Notes: generated by a model not told the origin, from the sequence alone. Positions 30,441-42,152 are shown, counted from the stretch's first letter. The stretch: 64,000 nucleotides of DNA from Hyaloraphidium curvatum (GCA_025558095.1 JAIVFI010000041.1:310001-374000), one strand, 5' to 3'. Program-made: numbers and translations.

Positions 30441-31086
30441 TCACTCCGTGCAGCTGTACACGTCGGCCCCAGGGTAGTTGATGAACGTGGAGCAGGTGCC
30501 GTGGCACAGACAGCCTTCGTTCGACGAAAACGAGATGAGGAGCTGCAGGTTCGGGCCGTTGGTCGAGGCCTTGCAGAAATCGTAGCAGTCCGAAGCCGAC
30601 GTCTTGAGGGTCAGGTTCTCTGCCTTGTCCGCTTCGCTGCAGACCTGATTGGCTGCCCGGCGCGGTGGAGCGCGCGGATCAGAGGAGGGTGCTTTCATGG
30701 CGGTCGAACCGTGCTCACCGTGGGAAATGGTGCAGATGTCGTTGAATCCGTACCGCCGGTATAGCGAGTGCGCGTCCCCGCGCGCGTACTGGACGCAGGC
30801 CACCTGGTCATCCGGCGCGCCGCTGTAGCCCACCTCGCTGTTGGGCGCTCGGGGTCAGCGCCACGAGCAGGGGTCCGGAAGCGGGCGCCGGGTCCGCCGC
30901 ACCAGAACGCTTCGGGCGCGCAGTCGCCGCAGCTGCGGGCAAAGAGGACCGTCGCGGGGCCCGCGGGCCTTGGAGGGGGACCGTCAGCATCGCGCGGGCA
31001 TGGAAACGATTTCAGAGGTCCAACCTGCCCGCGACGAGTGTGGAGCAGAAGAGCAGCACGAGGACCAGCGAGATCCTCGGGGGCAT
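30441..31086 (-). CDS. small secreted cysteine-rich protein
   Basis: Four exons (31025-31086, 30903-30932, 30719-30837, 30441-30652) with introns of 92, 65 and 66 nt give about 140 residues. Exon 1 is essentially the signal peptide (MPPRIS, hydrophobic core, cleavage near V-A-G). The mature chain has about a dozen Cys, for example S-C-G-D-C, D-D-Q-V-A-C, D-C-Y-D-F-C, E-G-C-L-C-H-G-T-C and a C near the end, an even number compatible with disulfide packing. All three splice joins restore frame and two have CTGAC/CTGAT branch sites. The third intron is a multiple of three and could be retained. Function unknown; size, Cys content and secretion recall effector-like or extracellular proteins, but nothing in the sequence shows a specific activity. 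Confidence 0.62.
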
Positions 31087-32044
31087 GGTGGAGTCGAGAT
31101 TCGGCACACCGAGCGCGCGAAAGAGAGCTCGACTGCAGCTAGGGACGACGGGGAGTTGTTGCCCGCTCACTGTACCTGATGGTTGTGTCCTTGTCCCCGC
31201 CGGCGGTGCCCGCCTCCAGAGCAAAATGGGGGACCGACTCCTCGGGCTTGGGCGCAGCGGATCCGGGACATTCCCGTCGCGCTAAGCTCTAGATCCCGTG
31301 GAGTTGTTAATGCAGGGATAGGCGGTGCATCCGGTGCGCTCGCCGGCGGGCAGGTTTGCAACTGCTGTCCCTTTCGAGGGTCAAGTTGGGGCACCGCACC
31401 ATCGTGCCGCTTTCGTACAAGTCTGCGCTCCCAAGGCTGGCCATCACGCAGTTTAAGGCAGATACATTCGAAAGCGAATGAGACACATTAACGCGCTGCA
31501 CAACTCTCTCCTGAAAGCACTAATACCCAGACTTCTCGCCCCCGGCTGCTTCGCCTCTGCCCGAACAAATGTATCCGCGATGTTGAGTCCCAAACAACCA
31601 AGAAAGCTGACATGGCACCCGGCTGTCCATGCCCCGCGCAATCCACTTTCAAGGCACCTCCTTGGCAGCCGGCCGACGTGGAAGACTATGACGTAAGCCG
31701 ACGCAGAACCCGGCGGCTGGGGTGACCGGCCGGCCCGCGAATCCGGAGTGTGCTGCATCGGAGCATCCCGCTCGCAATCGCGTTAAGCCTTGCGGAATCC
31801 ACTTGTTGTCGTGGCCGAAGTGCGTCGGAAGGGATCCCGCCATGGAAATGGCACAGCAGATGCGCTGTTCCGCGGTGTCCTGAACTCGCGGCGTCGCAGA
31901 CATTGGCGCGCAGCAAGGCAACGACGCGCAGGAAGATCGTCCGGGCAGCCCTTTTTCTCGCCATTGGTTCGCGGTCCGTGGACCCTCAGCGTGGGATGGG
32001 GAATGGGGACTTCAGCGTCCCGTAAACAACGCGCGTCGAGCACC
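31087..32044. promoter_or_regulatory. divergent intergenic region
   Basis: This 958 bp region lies between divergent starts (31086 minus, 32045 plus). Several short frames exist but none has coding character. Its GC content is visibly lower than in neighbouring genes. It is inferred to contain both promoters; no specific element identified. Confidence 0.4.
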
Positions 32045-34339
32045 ATGCCTATGCCCCCCGCTGCGGGCGCCGAGCCGGACGGCGACGACCGGGCCGGGGC
32101 GACGCGCAAACGCCGCCTGCGGTCGTGCTTAGGGTGCCGGTCGCGCCGCCACGCCTGCCTGGGCGGGACGCCGGGCGTCGCGCGGGGCGGCCAGCCGACC
32201 GCCGCGGTGTCTTCGTGCGCGGGGTGCGAGCAACGCGGCGAGCCGTGCGTCTTCCCGGCGCGGACGCGGACCGTGCGGAATGGCTCGGAGGACGCGGCCG
32301 ACGCGCCAGGCGGCCCGAAGGACTCGCCCCGGCGCACCGCGTCCCAAGCCGCGATCGGCCCGCCCGTCCTTCCCCCTCTCGCCGCCGTCTTGGCGCCGCG
32401 GACGATCGCCGTGCCGCCGCCGCTCGCCCCGCACTTTGTGCTCCCGTCGCACGCCGCATCGGACGGCATGCTCGCGCGCTGCCGCGCCCTGCCCGCGGCA
32501 ATCGGCCGCCTGGCGCCTCTGCCCCCTCACGCGCTGGCAGTCGGCTCCCCCCTGCTGTGGACCGCGCTGTGGGGCGTTACGGTGTTTGATGGCGCCGGAA
32601 TGGGGACGGAGCTCTGGCTGGCGCCGGGCGGCGCCGCGGGCATCGCGGCGAGGGCGAAGAGCATGCTGCTGGCCGCGCTGGAGCGCTCATGCGCCGAGCT
32701 TGAGAGTCACCGGCTCGACGGCGACGCCCCAGGACCCGTCGCCGAACGTGCCGTGGTCGTCCTCCAGGCTGTCCTGCTTGCCATGCTGGTTTCGGAGCGC
32801 GCCGGCGCCATGCGCGCCATGGTCGGCCTGGTGTCGCTGGCCATCCGGTTTGCCCTCCTTTCCGCCATTGCCACGCGCAACTGGATCGCCCGGGTCTCGT
32901 CGATGCTGGCCGAGGACCGCTCCGTGCCCGGAGACGACTCGGACTTGATGGCGCTGGACGCGTGGATGGCTTCGTGGGGGATCAGCCCCGTGGTCCCTGC
33001 CTCCGAGTCGCTGTGCTTCCTGACCGCCCGGCCGTCGACTCTGCGCGCCCTGCCGCCGCCATCCAAGCACGAGATAGTCCTCCTGGCGAGGTTCGCGGCC
33101 TGCTTCATATACTGTGGGTGGCTTGCCCGCAGCCCTTGATCGTCTCGGCCCACGCTGACCTCCGACTCCGGATTCAGGCGTCGGCATCGAGAACTGGTCC
33201 GCAGAACTCGTCGGTAGCGCCGTCTACTGCACCGGCCCCGAGGTGGCCCACGTCCCCCTGCCCTTCGACACGCGGCTCTTCGGCGACGGCTCCTTCACTG
33301 GAATGCCGCCCTTCTACGTCAGCCCCGTCAGCGCCATGGGTCCCTTTATCCGGTGGTGCGACCCGGCGACCGACGCGCACCCCCGTGCGCTGATCCTGCG
33401 CGCGACCGTCACCGATGTGGGGCGTCCGCCAACGTGGCCGAACGCGAACCACGCTCACAAGGCATTCCCCCCCCCGCCAGATGTTCCGCGTCGGCAACCA
33501 CTTCCTCTCCTGCGTCCACAACAACCTCATCGGCCTCCTCACCGCCCTCCGCTCCCGCGTCCGCGCGGCCGGATTCCCCAACATCTACCCCGAGGCGTGC
33601 CTCGCCGATCCCTCCGTGCGGGCCGAGATGGACCGGCTTTCCGCGCTGCTGGAGGAGGTCGCGGCAGCGTACCCCCCGGAGATGTCGGCGGCGATCGCAG
33701 ACGGCAGCATCGGGGAGATGGTGGGCATGTTCGAGTCGTGCCCGTCCTGCTGCGCCCTGCCCGTGGCTTCCTGGATGGTGGGTCCTCCGCCGGCCTTTCG
33801 AGCCCTTTTCTGACCAAAGACCCGCGCAGGTATTCTACTACGAGTACCAAGCCACGATGTTCGCCCCGCCCCCCGGCACCCCACCTCCCCCGGGCTGGGC
33901 CCTCTCCCGCGACGGCGTGCGCTCCGCCGTCCACGCGGTCCTCTGCTCGCGCTTCCTCCGGCAGTACATGGCCTCGGGCCGGTCCCCCGACAGCCGCGAG
34001 ATCTTCCGGTGGACGCACACCCGCGTCGATCGCGTCGCATGCGTTCTGGCGGCGCACTTGGCGGCTTCCCCGCCCGGCGGCGAAGCGGCGGCGCTGTTTG
34101 CCGACGCCATGGCGGGGTGCATCGAGTGGTTCGCACGGGTGGGAGGGGGGGAGAGGGCGGACGAGTGGGTGGCGAGGCTGGGGCCGGGGGCGCTGCACCT
34201 GGGGGCGGCGATGGGGCTGACGGAGCAGGACAGGGCGCTGAGGGGGCTGCAGGATGCCATGGAGAGCGTGGAGGGGGCGGTGTTGGGGCTGGAGGAACTG
34301 GGGAGGGGGGACGCGGTGGCGGGGGAGGCGGAGATGTGA
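32045..34339 (+). CDS. Zn2Cys6-like transcription factor
   Basis: Exons 32045-33113, 33178-33416, 33481-33777 and 33830-34339 (introns of 64, 64 and 52 nt) encode about 704 residues. A basic stretch RKRRLR precedes Cys28-x2-Cys31-x6-Cys38, then Cys58-x2-Cys61-x6-Cys68 with V-F-P after the last Cys, as in fungal binuclear cluster regulators. The loop between the two halves is 19 residues, longer than the usual 5-16. The rest is helical with a middle region of the type found after such zinc clusters and an acidic, Gly-rich end. It is expected to be a nuclear DNA-binding regulator; targets unknown. The start at 32045 puts the cluster at the usual N-terminal place. An in-frame upstream extension lacks conserved features. 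Confidence 0.78.
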
Positions 34340-34410
34340 CGGGCAGCCCGGCTCTGAAAACATCTCCTTAATATCTCGCGCAATCCCGTGCTCCGAGCAT
34401 TAACCCCGAC

Positions 34411-35455
34411 TCAATTGACATGGTCCGCGGCCGTGACCTCGTCCACGTAGTCCTTCAAAGCCTGCGCAAACCTGGGGCCGGCACCGGCAGCCCGCGTCTT
34501 GAGCGATCGGACGTGAAGGGCGTTATGTACATTCCGAAGCGCGTACTTGAACAGCTCCAGTGCTTCGTCTTCATCTTCCGGCGGGGACATTGAGAAGGGA
34601 ATCGTCACCGTGACCATGTCGGAGGGGTCGGGATGCGAGCGACCACCGTAGACGTCAATCATCTTCCGCGCCGTAGCAGTCAGCCCGCGTCGAACACAGA
34701 TCGCGGGCAGCACCGAGGGAATCGAAACGCCATCCTCGGCGAGGAGATCGACAACGGCCGGTGAAAGGTCCTGCTCGCGGATTGTACCGAGCAGAAAGGC
34801 GCCCAGCTTGACGCCGCGGGCAAGTAGCTCCTTCGTCAGCTGCGTGGAGATACAGAGGGTCAACTTCGTGACTGCGAAGCAGCTCCCGCGGGGTTGCGAC
34901 CTACGTCAACGTCGCTTTTCATTGCGGCGTCCCGGAGGTCCCACTCTAGCACGGAAACGCCTGTCCACGCGTGCAAAACGGCGCGCTCAGAGCTGGGTCC
35001 AATCCACGGCCTGAAGAGAATCTTGCGGCACAAGCCACGCGGATCCTGAATATCATGCCAGAGACGTCGGAGGATCCCTTGTCCGTCGTCCGTGGCCCAC
35101 AGCGCCTGGTTCGCCGCAAGAATCAAGGCAACGGCCGGGTGACGGGTCTCGGCAGGAAGGCCACCAGCATGGAGAGAGCAGCTGCTCAAGAGTCGCTTGA
35201 TAGCAAACTCGAGCGGCCCTAGCTCAAGCGGAAGAAGGCGAATGGCGAGGGAATGAGCGTGCGAGGACTGCGATCATCCAAGAATGATATCTGCAAATTT
35301 TCAGAGGTGAGGTGCAACCAGTCCAGTGGGATCCCGGTACCCTACCAGTTTTGGCAGTGGCAGCTGGACCCCCGAAGCCACCAATCGAGATGCCTTCTCC
35401 TCATTGACCTCAACCAGCGCCGCCAACAGCTCCAGTGATCCATCCAGGCCTTCGC
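34411..35455 (-). pseudogene. degenerate paralogue of the 900-residue protein (C-terminal half)
   Basis: Three successive frames on the minus strand match the intact gene at 27393-30095 in the right order: around 35400-35450 L-D-G-S-L-E-L-L-A-A-L-V-E-V-N-E-E-K; at 34860-35189 H-P-A-V-A-L-I-L-A-A-N-Q-A-L-W and S-V-L-E-W-D-L-R-D-A; and at 34411-34863 L-A-R-G-V, V-R-R-G-L-T-A-T-A-R-K and E-A-L-E-L-F-K-Y-A-L-R. The frames are separated by stops and shifts, and no N-terminal half is present. It is an old partial duplicate; the final segment still has 150 open codons. Confidence 0.72.
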
Positions 35456-35801
35456 GGGGCCGGCGACGGCGACCCGGTCCGGCGGGTGGCTTCCTACAGG
35501 TCCGGGCCCCCTCGGCGCGTGGAGCTCGCGGAGCTCACCGGGCCCCGCGGCGCCGCAACATCTTGCGACACATGGCGCCACCATCGGGGGTGCCGGAGCG
35601 CTCAAGAGCGGCGCCGCGGGCGCCTTTGCGGAGTCGGGTGATTGGACAGCTCATCGCCTCGGCCCGCGCTCAACGATCACTCCACGACCGTGTAATCAAA
35701 ACGTAGGCCAACGACAGTAATGAACATCCAGATCAGTCCAACTTCCCATAGCTTGCAGCCCCGATGCCGGCGTTCCCGAGATGCGGGTTCCGGCGACGGG
35801 A
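35456..35801. other. intergenic
   Basis: Nothing recognisable between the pseudogene and the stop of the F-box gene, apart from faint extension of the pseudogene homology that I could not follow. Confidence 0.35.
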
Positions 35802-37041
35802 TCACGCCCGATCCGCGGTCCCCTCCCCTTCCGCCCCATCCCCGTCCTCGCTCCCCGAGGCGGAGCTACCCCCCGCCGTCCCCTCGCTCGCCCCGGCACT
35901 ACCTCCCCTCTCGCTCCCCCCCGCCGTCCCGTCGCTCCCCTCCTCCTCCGCCTCCTCCTTGCCCCCCACCTCCCCGTCGAGCGCCTCCAGGATGCCGCTC
36001 ACGTCCCACCCCGCCCCCCCGCACACCTCCTCGAACCCCCTGCGATCCATCACCGCGTCGTCCGGGTAGACGATGCCGGAGTTGTAGCACATCACCTCGA
36101 ACCGCTGCGTCTCCGGGGTCACTTGCAGTGCGGAGTCCTCGAGGGAGGGGTCCGCCCCGGGCGGGGGCAGCGGGAACGAGGCGGCGACGGACCAGCACGA
36201 CTGCAGGTACCATCCCCAATTCGCATGCCGCCCCGCGACGGCGGCGGGGGTCTCCCCCACGCGGACGAACCTCCCCTCGGGCCCGGTGCGGCCCTCGGCG
36301 GAGCGGACGAACCGCCACCGCGCGTCGGCGCGGTACATCGAGCCGCCCATGCGGCCGTCGGGGAGATAGAGGCGTTGCCGGGCGGGCTGCGAGAGGTGCC
36401 ACGGGTCGTCGAGGAGGAACGGGGGGCCGGCGGCGGATTTGAAGCGCCAGTGCCAGGTGAAGGCGCAGAGCTCTGCGGGGGCGTCGGGGGGGGTCAGATG
36501 GCTCCGGTGGGTGGGCGGGAAGGGGACGGGGGGGAGGCGCACCTTCTTTGGTGATGTGGTCCCGCCGCGAGTCGAGGAGCGAGAGGCGGTACGCGTCCCG
36601 TGCCCTGCCCTCCTTGAGCATCTCCTTGAACCTGTCCCGCCCGACGTCGTCAGCACGCGGTCCCCCGCCCGAACACGGCTCCTCCACGGGGAAACGCCCA
36701 CCTCTCGGGAACGTACACCTTGTCCGCCCACAACCTCGCCGTCAGCGGGGCCCACAGCTCCTGGTCCTCCGCGGCGGCGTGCCACGCCTTCGAGACGCGG
36801 GCGCAGGGAGCCAGGTCGGCGGCGGAGGGGAGGAAGGAGAGGATGTGGAGGAAGACCTGCGTTGGGTGGTGAGCGGCGGCGCGGCGCGGGCGGGGTTCGC
36901 GGGCGGCACCTCGACGGGGAAGACGACTGCGGGGTCGGAGGGGGCGCGGAGGGCGGGGGAGGACGCGGAGGGCGGCGCGGAGCGGGGGCGTTTCCGGCGC
37001 CGGGCGTCGAGCGCGAGGGGGCGGTCCTGCGCGGCGGGCAT
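35802..37041 (-). CDS. F-box protein
   Basis: Exons 36910-37041, 36702-36856, 36543-36631 and 35802-36472 (introns of 53, 70 and 70 nt) encode about 348 residues. Exon 2 carries the F-box: V-F-L-H-I-L-S-F-L-P-S-A-A-D-L, then V-S-K-A-W-H-A-A-A-E-D-Q-E-L-W (about residues 45-85), the Skp1-binding helix set of SCF ubiquitin ligases. Exon 4 has W-H-W-R-F-K, R-W-R-F-V-R and W-G-W-Y-L-Q segments, a Trp-rich substrate-side domain of unknown type. The last ~70 residues are Gly/Ser/Glu-rich low complexity. An N-terminal basic patch RRRKRPR may be a nuclear signal. All four joins keep frame and use GTG donors. Confidence 0.78.
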
Positions 37042-40000
37042 GGCTGCCTGCGGGGCGGGCGGTCAGCGCCGTCCGCGGCGAGAGCGGACAGCACTCGGGG
37101 GCCGTACGGGCCGGGTGGCGGGCCCCGTCCCCGGTGTCGCCGCCGGGTGGTGCGGTGCCGTTGCGCGGCCGGGGTCGCCTCCCTCTCCCTGCCGCACCGC
37201 CGTCCCGCCCGCCGCGCGACGCCCACCTTTGCTCCCGCGCGCCTGCCCCCGCCGGTGGTTTCGCTGTCCGAGGAGCGCCTGGGTGGCGTTGCGCGGCGAG
37301 GTCTGCCTCTGCGGGTGGCTGGCCGCCGGGTCCCGGGGATCGGCGAGCAAACACCGCCGGCCTCCCGCGGGCCGCGGCCGGAAAGTTCCTCCGACTAGGA
37401 AAAGGGACGGCCGAGGGTGGATGGCCAGTTTGCGCACCGTCTCGCCCGGGCAGGATGGGCAACGGTCCCGGCGCAACGCCACCGAATAGAGTTTCGGCCC
37501 GGGTGAAATCCGGTCGACCCTCCGCCAGTGCACCCGCACCTGCCGGCCACCAGATCCCCCGACTCGCCGGGACACACCCTGCTACGCGCCCAATGTGCCG
37601 TTTGCGAGGGTGGAGGGGGCCGATCGGTGCGTCCCCGCCGGGGGGAGGGGTTGCACTGCTTCGGGCCGGGCGGGGGCAAATCCGGCCGGCCGGCACCCAT
37701 CCGAGTCCGGAACCGGCCGTCGTGCCTGGCCGGCCACCGTCCGCATCTTCCTTGCCGCCGGTTAGGAAATGTTCGTCCCGCGGATCCGCCGGATGGTGCG
37801 AGCGCAAGAGGCCGGCGCCGGCCGATCCGAGGCTGTGCCGCCGCCCTTCGCATCTCGCGAGCCGTAGAGCGCGGATCGGCGAGCTGCGGTGCGGGATCTG
37901 TCGGGGAGGTGCGGAGCAAGCGGATGGCCCGGGGATGGGGCGGGAGGGAAGGGGCAAGGCGCGGCGCAGGGGATCGGGGAAGGGCACCACCGCGGCGGAT
38001 GGATCGGGGCCGTGCGTAGCACCGTCCGATCGGGTCGGACGGGAGAAAAGGGTGCCGTTTCTGTGTTCTGGATTGTAGACAGGGAGGTACGATAACCGGA
38101 CTGGGCTCGCACGTGCGGCCCGTGCCCGTGGGGTGATGAGCTGTCGGTCCAATCACCCCGAAAACCAGAGGCCCGCGCAGTGCCCGCCGACGGCGGCTCC
38201 GGCTCGGCGCACATCCATAGTGCGCGCCGAAGATGGAAGTTGTAGTCGGCGGGGACGCAGCGGGGCCCTCGGACCGGACCGACCGGACCGGAAGCCGTGG
38301 ACCTTGCACGGAACGAGCAGGTTACGGCCGCAGCGAGCCCGAGGCGGCCCGCGGCCGGTGCTGCGGGCCGTTGCTGTGGAACGTAGTGCGGCGGGATGGC
38401 CGGAGTGGTACAAGGGCGCCGCACGCCGTCGGACTAGACTGGACCGCACACCCCCCGGCGAAGCAAGGACGGGCGGCGCCCGCCCGCCGCGGCACGACCG
38501 CGGCGTCCGACACGTGCGGATGCTCATGTCGTATCGTGCAGCTGGCGGGCGCACGGCCGCGGGCCGCGGACGGTATGTCCCTGCGGACTTGCGGACGGGA
38601 ACGGGGAGCCAGACGGACTGGGGGGCCGGGGGTCGCCCGCGGCACCGGTGCCGGCTACGGCGCCCGACGGCGACGGGCGCCGGCAACGCATTTGGCAGGT
38701 GCCGCGGGAGGCTCCCGGTTGGAGGACTGGCCGGTCGGGACCGCCACGTCACCCTGTCCGCCGGACTTCCGAGGGGACGGAACCTACCCGCGGCCTCGTC
38801 GACTGTCCAGCGAGGGACCCGTGCGGGTGCCTCGTGCTTGCACTTTGAGGCCGCTGGGAAGGGACGGCTCGTCATCGGGCGAACGAACGCGCAGGACGAG
38901 GAGAAGCCCGGAGACGCCTCCGTCCGCGGGCCGGGGCGCGGGGCGGCGCCCTACATTTCAGGCGCTGCGCCGGGTCTCCCGACTCACGGACGAGGTGGAT
39001 TGGCGGTGGCGAACGGCATGACTGTTCGGAGAGATCGGCGGGACGCCCGGGTGCATTCGTTCCTCTTCGATCGGACGGCATGGCCTGCAATGGCCGCCGC
39101 CCTGCCTCCGCTCAGGGGGACCAGTCGGCAACACCCCCGGCAACAGCGACGGCAGCGAGCCCGCTCGTTGGGGCAAGAACCTTGCGCCCTACTTCTTCGG
39201 GCGCTGAGACTTTTGTCTCCTTGGGCGTAGGGGGATTCCTAAGTGTGCGGTGGGATTGCTAGCTCCTCGCTACACACTCCTCAGGCGGGCACGTGGCCTG
39301 GACTTGCGGACCGGCGGGGCCGCGGACGGATCGGGAAGGCAATAACAGCGCCGCCGCCCGCGGCACCGATCTTTGCGGCGTCGGACAACGGCGGACGCCT
39401 ACATCGATAGGTAGATCCCGGGCCGCCGGGCTGCGCGAGGCGACTGAACCTACCCGCGGCGGGAGGGCGCCGAGGCGCCCTTCTACGAGGGGTGCTTCGG
39501 TGGTCCCAATCCAGGCCGCGGGGAGGTGGACGGCTCGCCGTCGGACAAGCGGATTGTGCGGGACGCCGAGAAGCCTCGGCTCGGGGACGCTGTGGCGGTG
39601 GGGGCGCTTCAACATAGCCTTTTCCAATCTGGGACCTTCTCCGTATCATTTGACACGCACACAAATCGTCTGGCGTCGGTTTGCACATCGTGCACGGACA
39701 GAGTTTGACGGTTCAGTAGGGACCCAGGGATCGGTTTGGGAGGTGTCGGCATGCGGGTGGTGAGGGTTGGGCCCGCTCGGGGAGGGATGTCACAGGGGGC
39801 AGTCAGGGAGATCGGGGGAAGGGCACCGCGGCACGGATGATCGGGGCGCTGCGTGGCGCCGTCCGATCGGGTCGGGGGGTGGAAATGGTTGGCCAGATTA
39901 TGTGAGGCCGTCGATTTTTCGAGAATGTCTCGCGCCGCCAGACGGGCGTGCTGGGCTGCCAACAGCTTATGTACAGGTTCAGGGAGGGTTGTACCCGGCA

Positions 40001-40309
40001 GCCCAGTGGACATCTAACCCTCCTCTCGTCCCCGATTGTCGTGTCGTGATGTATCGGGTTTGGGGGCCGCCGGGCTTGGCACGCGAGAGCGCGCCCGTTA
40101 CTGATGAGAGCCCGCAAGCAGCCGGTGTAGCGGGCCAGCTGACCATCCACATCCACGTCCTTGCCCTCAGCCCCGGGTCGGGGCGGCTTGACACGCCTGG
40201 CAGCGGCCTCGAGGGATTCGTGAGCCTTGGCTCCGGCCCCAGCCGTCCGATCCGATCGCTGTGGGAACTCCCACACAAAAGGTTCACTCCTCCAAGGCTC
40301 GACACCACA
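37042..40309. other. 3.3 kb non-coding tract between divergent genes
   Basis: Very GC-rich DNA with long reading frames on both strands that come from composition: they overlap each other, lack family features and are rich in Arg, Gly and Pro. It contains diverged repeats (listed separately). A string reading CCGTCCGATCGGGTCGG occurs near 38025 and 39863. It presumably holds the promoters of the F-box gene and the sulfatase gene. I could not support any gene here; a non-coding RNA or decayed transposon cannot be excluded. Confidence 0.45.
38590..39470 (+). repeat. diverged direct repeat pair within the non-coding tract
   Basis: Segments around 38590-38830 and 39297-39470 share ordered blocks: GGACTTGCGGAC, GCCCGCGGCACCG, a CGGCG/CGAC-rich block and GAACCTACCCGCGGC. 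A second pair shares GCGCCCTAC-TTTC-GGCGCTG (about 38950 and 39190). Spacing differs, so they are old duplicates or copies of a decayed element. Confidence 0.45.
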
Positions 40310-42152
40310 ATGGAACAGCCCGCGGCCAAGCCCAACATCCTCCTGATCCTGACCGACCAGGAGCGGTACCCACCGCCGTACGAGGACGCGGCGCTGGCCG
40401 AGTTCCGCGCCACGCAGCTGCCCGCGCGGACGCGGCTGCTCGCCGGCGCGCAGCTGCACCGGCACTACGTCGCGTCGACCGCGTGCGCGCCGTCGCGTGC
40501 ATCGCTTTTCACCGGGCAGTATCCGTCGCTGCACGGCGTGACGGCGACGGACGGCCTGAGCAAGACCCCGCACGACGAGCGGATCACGTGGCTAGACCCG
40601 GACACCGTGCCGACCATGGGGCACCTGTTCCGCGCCGCGGGCTATCGGACCTTCTATAACGGTGAGGACATGGGCACGAGCCGCGGGCATAACTGACTCC
40701 CTCGAACTTGAAAGGCAAGTGGCACATCTCCCACGCCGACCTCGTCGCCCCGGGCACACACGTGGGCCTCGCGTCCAACGATGCCGAGGGCCGCATCTTG
40801 GCCGACGTCGCCGCCATCTACGAGAAGGCCAACCGCCTGTCGCCCTTCGGCTTCGACGGCTGGATCGGGCGCGAGCCCCACGGCTCCGACGGTGCCGACT
40901 GCGGCACAGTCAAGGATCCGCTGTACGCGGACCAGGTCGGCGCGCTGCTTGCGCGCTTGGAGGAGGGCGGAGGGCCTTGGCTGGCCGTCGCGTCGTTCGT
41001 GAATCCGCACGACATCTGCTTCCCGGCACCCGTTTTCAAGCTGCTCGGGCTACCGGAGCCGGACGACACGGTGCCGGCCATCCCGGCCCCGCCGTCGCAA
41101 GCCGATGGGTTTCAAGGACGGCCGAGGGCACAGAAGGAGTGGAAGGATCTGTGGCCCGAGATGCTGATCCCAATCGAGTCCGATGAGCTCTACCGACGAG
41201 TAAGGGACCCGCCGTTTGCTCCTTGCGATTTGGTCTCAAAAAGGTCCCATCTCCGCAGCGCTACATGATGCTCCACAAGCTCGTCGATGCCGAGATCGCC
41301 AAGGTGCTCGACGCTCTCGACGCCCGCGGCCTTGCCGGCAACACCATCGTCGTTTTCACCTCGGACCACGGTGAAATGCTCGGTGCTCACGGCGGGATGA
41401 TGCAGAAGTGGTACACGGCTTTCGACGAGGCGCTGCGAGTGCCGATGGCTTTCAGCGGACCCGGCATCGGAACCGGGGACCTCCGAGCGCCGACCTCGCA
41501 CGCCGACCTGATTCCCACCCTGCTCGGCCTCGCCGGGATCGACCCCGCCGACGCGATTGCGGCGGTAAAGCGCACCCACACCGAGGTGCATCCTCTCCCC
41601 GGCCGCAACCTCTCGCCCTGGATCCGCAACCCCAGTGCTGCACCCCCGGCGGACCCCGTGTACTTCTACACCGAGGACCAGATCTCCGTGGGGGACCAGC
41701 CGAATATGATCACGGGCATCCACTACCCCCCGATCCTCGGCGACGCCAACGTCGAGTGCATCGTGGCGCCCTTCCGCGGGGGGCTGTGGAAGCTGGTGCG
41801 GTACTACCCCGACGGCGTGCCGGAGGAGGGAATAAAGGGCACGCTGGAGCTGTACAACTTGGAGAGGGACCCGGAGGAGAGGCACAACCTCGCCAAGGAC
41901 CGCGAGAGCCAGGGCCTGGTGGCGGAGCTGCTGGGGCTTCTGCACCAGGAGCGAGCCAAGAAGCGGATCAAGCCCGCATACCAGAATGCCTATGCGGAAA
42001 GCGAGGCCTTGAGGAAGGCCCGCGCCACGGCCAAGCCCCTTCTGATCCTCAGGCACTACCTGCTGCAGACGAAGAACGCGGCGCTGAGGTACGGGCCGAT
42101 CGTGGCGGCGGTGATTGCGGCAGCCGCCTACTACAGGATGAGGGCGCAGTAA
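40310..42152 (+). CDS. type I sulfatase with C-terminal hydrophobic tail
   Basis: Exons 40310-40661, 40715-41199 and 41259-42152 (introns of 53 and 59 nt) encode about 576 residues. The metal site begins with ILLILTDQ (~10-17). The catalytic formylglycine motif is C59-A-P-S-R, directly followed by A-S-L-F-T-G-Q-Y-P as in arylsulfatases and choline sulfatases. F-Y-N-G-K-W-H spans the first splice join, and F-T-S-D-H-G-E-M-L (Asp314/His315) gives further metal ligands. There is no N-terminal signal peptide, but the last ~20 residues form a hydrophobic helix (Y-G-P-I-V-A-A-V-I-A-A-A-A-Y-Y) followed by R-M-R-A-Q, suggesting a tail anchor. The substrate is unknown; the Cys-type site needs oxidation to formylglycine to be active. 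Confidence 0.88.

Noticed and set aside
36650-38152. A 500-codon minus-strand open frame overlapping the F-box gene start
   Set aside because: It only overlaps the true F-box exon in its last part; the rest is Arg/Pro/Gly-rich and comes from GC composition. The spliced four-exon gene explains the conserved part.
38390-38475. A tRNA-Leu/Ser-like D-arm string (GATGGCCGGAGTGGTAC)
   Set aside because: No matching acceptor stem or GGTTCGA-type T-arm at the right distance.
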